Below are positions 60,340 through 64,000 of a stretch of 64,000 nt of DNA, piece after piece (the first letter of the stretch is position 1; every line of letters begins with the position of its first letter). The stretch comes from Magicicada septendecula (lineage: Eukaryota > Arthropoda > Insecta > Hemiptera > Cicadidae), in assembly GCA_034769895.1 (NCBI GenBank), contig CM068367.1:114312654-114376653 (forward strand), in the 5' to 3' direction. The position numbers and the translations under genes were made by a program. The notes beneath the pieces were generated by a model. It worked only from the letters and a program-made list of their open reading frames with translations. It was not told the DNA's origin and searched no databases.

Positions 60340-62050
60340 TAATCTCACTCCTTAGTAGTGATGACCTTACGGCGTCTGAAGTTTCCTGCTACACCCCGGA
60401 GGGCATGTTTGATTGTTTGATTGATTACTACTGTAGCTGCTAGGCCGTATTAACCATGAATTAATTACTCTCACATTCACGGAAGCTGCCACATCCCGTG
60501 TGCGTGGGGTTATTATGGTACACATCACCTCCGGCCATTGTCGTGACATTAACCACACTGGTTCACGCTTCACAATCCCCAAACGCACCATGTTTGTTTC
60601 TGTTAGGCTGTTTACCTCGCTTTCGTCCGCCTCCCAAATTGTCTCCCTTTACAAGTGCCTGTTTGTTTCTGTTCCACAGCTCTAATATCTTTATGGTCAA
60701 TTTCTGATTAAAAATTGTTAATTAGTAACGTTCACGTGTAAATTAAAAAATTTGTATCTAACATTCACTACATTAAAAATAAATAAATTATAAATTGGTG
60801 TAAAGGATGTCTCATGAGGAATGAGGGTTTGCATTCGACAGGCTGAAGGAAAGAAGACATTTTATATAGGCTAAACGTACGCCCGAAAATGCATCGTTTT
60901 CGATTTATGACTTGCGAAAAATTTCACTTTGATTTCTACTCCAAGGCTACAATTAAACCCTACTAAAATTCTTGAAACTTATTTAAAGAGTAAATATGAT
61001 AATTTCGTCTGGTTTTGGACCTTAGAGAGTGAAAAAGAGGGTTTAAGAACTGTATCTCGGGTAATTTTTTAGAAACGTTTTTCGTAAATCCCCCAAAATT
61101 GGTGTCTAAACCCCCACCTTTTTAGTTTGATGTGAATTTACCTGTTTAAATTGCCAATAAAGAAATATAAATTTTGAATACAGCTTATAAAGAATTTATT
61201 TATGAAAATTTTTATGTATGTAGAATCAATAAAAAACGAGTTATACAAAGTCAATTTTTATTTAAGAGGAAACACATAAAAAAATATAAGGAATCTTTTC
61301 ATCTGGTAATATACTGTAGACCATTATTTATTTGTTAATAATTAGAATATATTAATAACAACAATTTATCAGTTAATAAACTATGAATTTTAGTTAGCCT
61401 AATATTGTTATACAATTATTGCTGTCTTGAACCGAACCCTCTACAAAATTCAAACACTAATGAATGCAGTAGAACAAATGTTAACAACTGAAGAGAGTAA
61501 ACCAAAGAATAGATTGGCTTACGAGTAACATATTTAAAAAAAATGTAACATTTATCGATTTGGTTTTAGACAAATAATAAAAGTCGTCCCAACTTGTGTA
61601 TAGCGCGCTTTTATTTTTCTCATCCCACGCAAGAAATCTAAGATACTTTGTGGAATGTCACACGTACTCGGCTTCAACTACGGTCACACTATTCTGAGTG
61701 ATGTTTACTTTCTTTCCGTAAGAGCGTGTTTACAGACCTTTCGTGTCTCCAGAAACCGACAACAGATCCCACTGCTTGGACAAAATGTACTGAGTAAAAT
61801 AAGACAGTAATCTATCGTCCAAGTAGAATGAGGAGTTTGAAAAATAAGCCCTATGTTGTAAGACAATACACAGAATTTTAAAATTTGTTTAATCTCTAAA
61901 CAAAAATGTTATTGTTGGCATTATATTAAATTTTTTATAATATTGTATGTTTCGATTTAAACAATAGAGTTTCAGTATATATAAGGTATTGTTGAGCCTA
62001 TATATCTCTTACGTAAAGGATAAAGTAGTATGCAAGAACCTTCTCGCCAA
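60340..62050. other. No gene recognised
   Basis: AT-rich sequence; a stretch at about 60947 resembles the divergent tandem repeat at 62570. Confidence 0.5.
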
Positions 62051-62057
62051 ATGACGC

Positions 62058-62180
62058 CATTAAAAATTGTAATCCGCTTTTTCTTCGTTATGCACAAAGC
62101 GCCGATCTAAGTTTGTTCTGAATTCTCTCTCCCATGGCGACAGTAAGTTAGGCTTCAACGTTTCTCTGCGGTGGGCACAT
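62058..62180 (+). repeat. Inverted dispersed repeat, left copy
   Basis: Reverse-complementary, with substitutions and small gaps, to 63350-63463. Shared signatures on the plus strand: CCATTAAAAATTGTAATCC, ACAAAGCGCCGATC, TTCTGAATTC and GGCTTCAACGTTTCTCTGCG. Confidence 0.85.
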
Positions 62181-62569
62181 TTCAGTTCCGTCGCCTAGCA
62201 ACGACCCTTACGTACTATGTACTGTAACTTAATCTGTAGCGTCTTCCATTTATATATTATTTTACAGAGAGGTGTAACGAAAGCTTTGACTAGTGCTTCT
62301 ACTTGTTGTTTTCTTAATACGTTCACAGTTTCTTTTACTTTGTTTGCCTTCGTGTGGTTGGTTTTAGAAGTCATTGGTAGGCGCCCTGAGCTGCAGAACT
62401 CGCTCACTATTTTGAACAAAGTACATTTGTTATTACAGAAATTTCAATATTAAAATAATTTTTTACTTATGGGAAAAATTAAAAATCCGGATTCCTCTAT
62501 TTTTGTAGGAATATAACAATTTTAGTCCACACAATTACAATAAACATTAAAATTTGAAACATTCGAATT

Positions 62570-62960
62570 TCGGCTACAATTCCTTTTAGTAGGACATCCT
62601 GATGAATTTTCAAAATTTATTCAAGTTTGGGATCTATTTTTTGAATCCTGGTTTCCCAAAATGTGGAAACTTTCAAACCTTAGCACTGCATTCGTATTTT
62701 AGTTACAGTTCTCTTTAATGTGATTCTCCAGATGGATTTTTGCGATTCTATAAAAATTTCATCCACGTTTTGGGGCCTGACGTAAAAACATTTTGGAATT
62801 TTTTAAAGTGAACACTATGTATTTAGACTGTGGTTAAAATTTCCTTTAATTTAATACCCTATCTGGCCTTTTGCGATTTTTAGCAACTGTGACCCTCTCA
62901 TATTTTTGCCTCTCGCTCCCCTAATTTTAGGCGAATCAATATAAAAAAATGTGGTTCCGT
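62570..62960 (+). repeat. Divergent tandem repeat, period about 130 bp
   Basis: Similar segments begin at about 62574, 62704 and 62833, each with a TACAATTCCTTTT-like start, then a CATCCTGATGAATTTT-like or CAGATGGATTTTTGCGATT-like piece. A weaker relative lies near 60947. Alignment by eye only. Confidence 0.5.
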
Positions 62961-63080
62961 AACGTAAAAGTATGAACAAGAATACGGAGTTTTACGGAAA
63001 TCGGTTGATACGTTCAAACGTTATCGTGAGACAAACCACAAACTGACAGATAGACAGACAGACAGACAGACAGACAAAAC
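62940..63080 (-). repeat. Dispersed repeat ending in (GACA)n
   Basis: The minus-strand counterpart of 32885-33015, ending in GACA units at 63046-63076. Confidence 0.75.
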
Positions 63081-63157
63081 GGTCGAGAAGGAACTGAGAA
63101 CTCGCCTCGCTCGTTCAGTTATAATCAGTAATGTGAATGTAAATATTTTTAATGCTG

Positions 63158-63160
<3 letters not shown>

Positions 63161-63214
<54 letters not shown>
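63161..63214. repeat. (GA)n microsatellite
   Basis: About 27 GA units, ending in a run of G. Confidence 0.97.
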
Positions 63215-63220
<6 letters not shown>

Positions 63221-63349
63221 TTACTATAAGCCAATATTTCCATATTAAAGACAATGCGTCAAATAATTTGGTCTTGCGTAGTCTTCTTCACAGGTAACCG
63301 GATGGGAAAGAAAAACAGAGACATATCGTTATGAAGGTGGTCATTTTGA

Positions 63350-63463
63350 ATTAATGGAACGCAGAGAAACGTTGAAGCCCGGAAGAAAGAATTCAGAACG
63401 CTGTTACGATCGGCGCTTTGTACCATAACGACTCTTGAAAAAGTGGATTACAATTTTTAATGG
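63350..63463 (-). repeat. Inverted dispersed repeat, right copy
   Basis: Partner of 62058-62180, 1.2 kb away in the opposite orientation. Either two insertions of one repeat or the ends of a large foldback element. Confidence 0.85.
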
Positions 63464-63948
63464 AGTAGTTAATGGGTTCCGCTATTGCAAGTCAATAATT
63501 TTCATGATTAGCGCACTTCTCTTGCTGGTTCATTTCAAAGTGTCACTTATCTGTAGAGCAACACACCACCACGTCACATCAGTTATGTAATAATTTTTTC
63601 TGAGAAACATTTCTGACAGTATTTCTGAAATTTAACAACAGAAGAAAGTATGTTCATAATTTAGCGTGATCATAGACGAGTAACGCCCTGTGACGTGTAC
63701 CGTCTCTGGAGATCGTTAGCAATTGTCAAACAATTTCTATTTTCGACTTAAAGTTTTATCGTCGTTGTAGCTTGAAATAAAAGTTTCACACTTACGTCTT
63801 GAAAGAATATTATTTAATAACTGAATACCTTTCTGTAGAAAGGAAAATACGTGTATTTATGTGAGAAAAGTGTTTATAGTACGTTACTTTCATATAATCA
63901 GTAAACATATGTGAAATAAATAATGATCTAAAAACATAATAATAGTCT

Positions 63949-63996
63949 AATAATAATAATAATAATAATAATAGTTATTATTATTATTATTATTAT
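63949..63996. repeat. (AAT)8-(TTA)7 palindromic microsatellite
   Basis: AAT units turn into TTA units around AATAGTTATT, so the tract can fold into a hairpin. It ends at the window edge. Confidence 0.92.
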
Positions 63997-64000
63997 ATAG

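Overview
The window looks like a gene-poor piece of a large, AT-rich animal genome, most likely an insect. The basis is the kinds of decayed retrotransposons and DNA transposons present, the density of dinucleotide microsatellites, and the absence of bacterial-style gene packing. A polyneopteran such as a cockroach, termite or stick insect is my guess, from a general impression of its LINE remnants; this is inference, not something proved by the sequence. I found no intact host protein-coding gene, tRNA, rRNA or CRISPR array. Almost every readable protein segment is a broken transposable-element relic.

Layout. 3.0-5.6 kb: a minus-strand Ty3/gypsy pol relic (RT, RNase H, integrase) bracketed by two copies of one LINE 3' end. 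9.9-14.5 kb: several LINE 3'-end relics and a repeated 140-bp block. 15.5-17.4 kb: a less AT-rich stretch with exon-like edges but no long reading frame. 18.4-21.8 kb: more LINE relics (including a degenerate RT domain), an exact 89-bp duplication, and two hammerhead-like motifs. 28.5-29.3 kb: a complete-ended hAT element with 8-bp target duplication and a ZBED/FAM200-like transposase relic. 29.8-30.2 kb: a dispersed repeat. 34.5 kb: a hammerhead-like inverted pair. 36.7-41.1 kb: a transposon cluster holding a LINE, a Penelope-like element (PLE) with a GIY-YIG endonuclease relic, a pogo/Tigger relic with exact TA target duplication, and another LINE. 43.4-55 kb: further LINE 3' ends, long microsatellites and hammerhead-like motifs. 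56.25-56.85 kb: a nearly perfect 249-bp-arm inverted repeat. 62-63.5 kb: divergent tandem and inverted repeats.

The most interesting theme is a set of type I hammerhead-ribozyme-like motifs (CTGANGA, short stem II, GAAA, a tiny stem III of 1-2 bp, then a UH cleavage triplet). Eight loci carry at least one; several sit in inverted-repeat (snap-back) arrangements. One locus encloses a readable PLE GIY-YIG relic, matching the established knowledge that Penelope-like retroelements carry such ribozymes. The pairing was worked out by eye and needs folding and cleavage tests.

A second theme is that the LINE relics, all 5'-truncated and on both strands, often end exactly at a trinucleotide microsatellite (GAT, GAA or AAT), which explains several microsatellites in the window.
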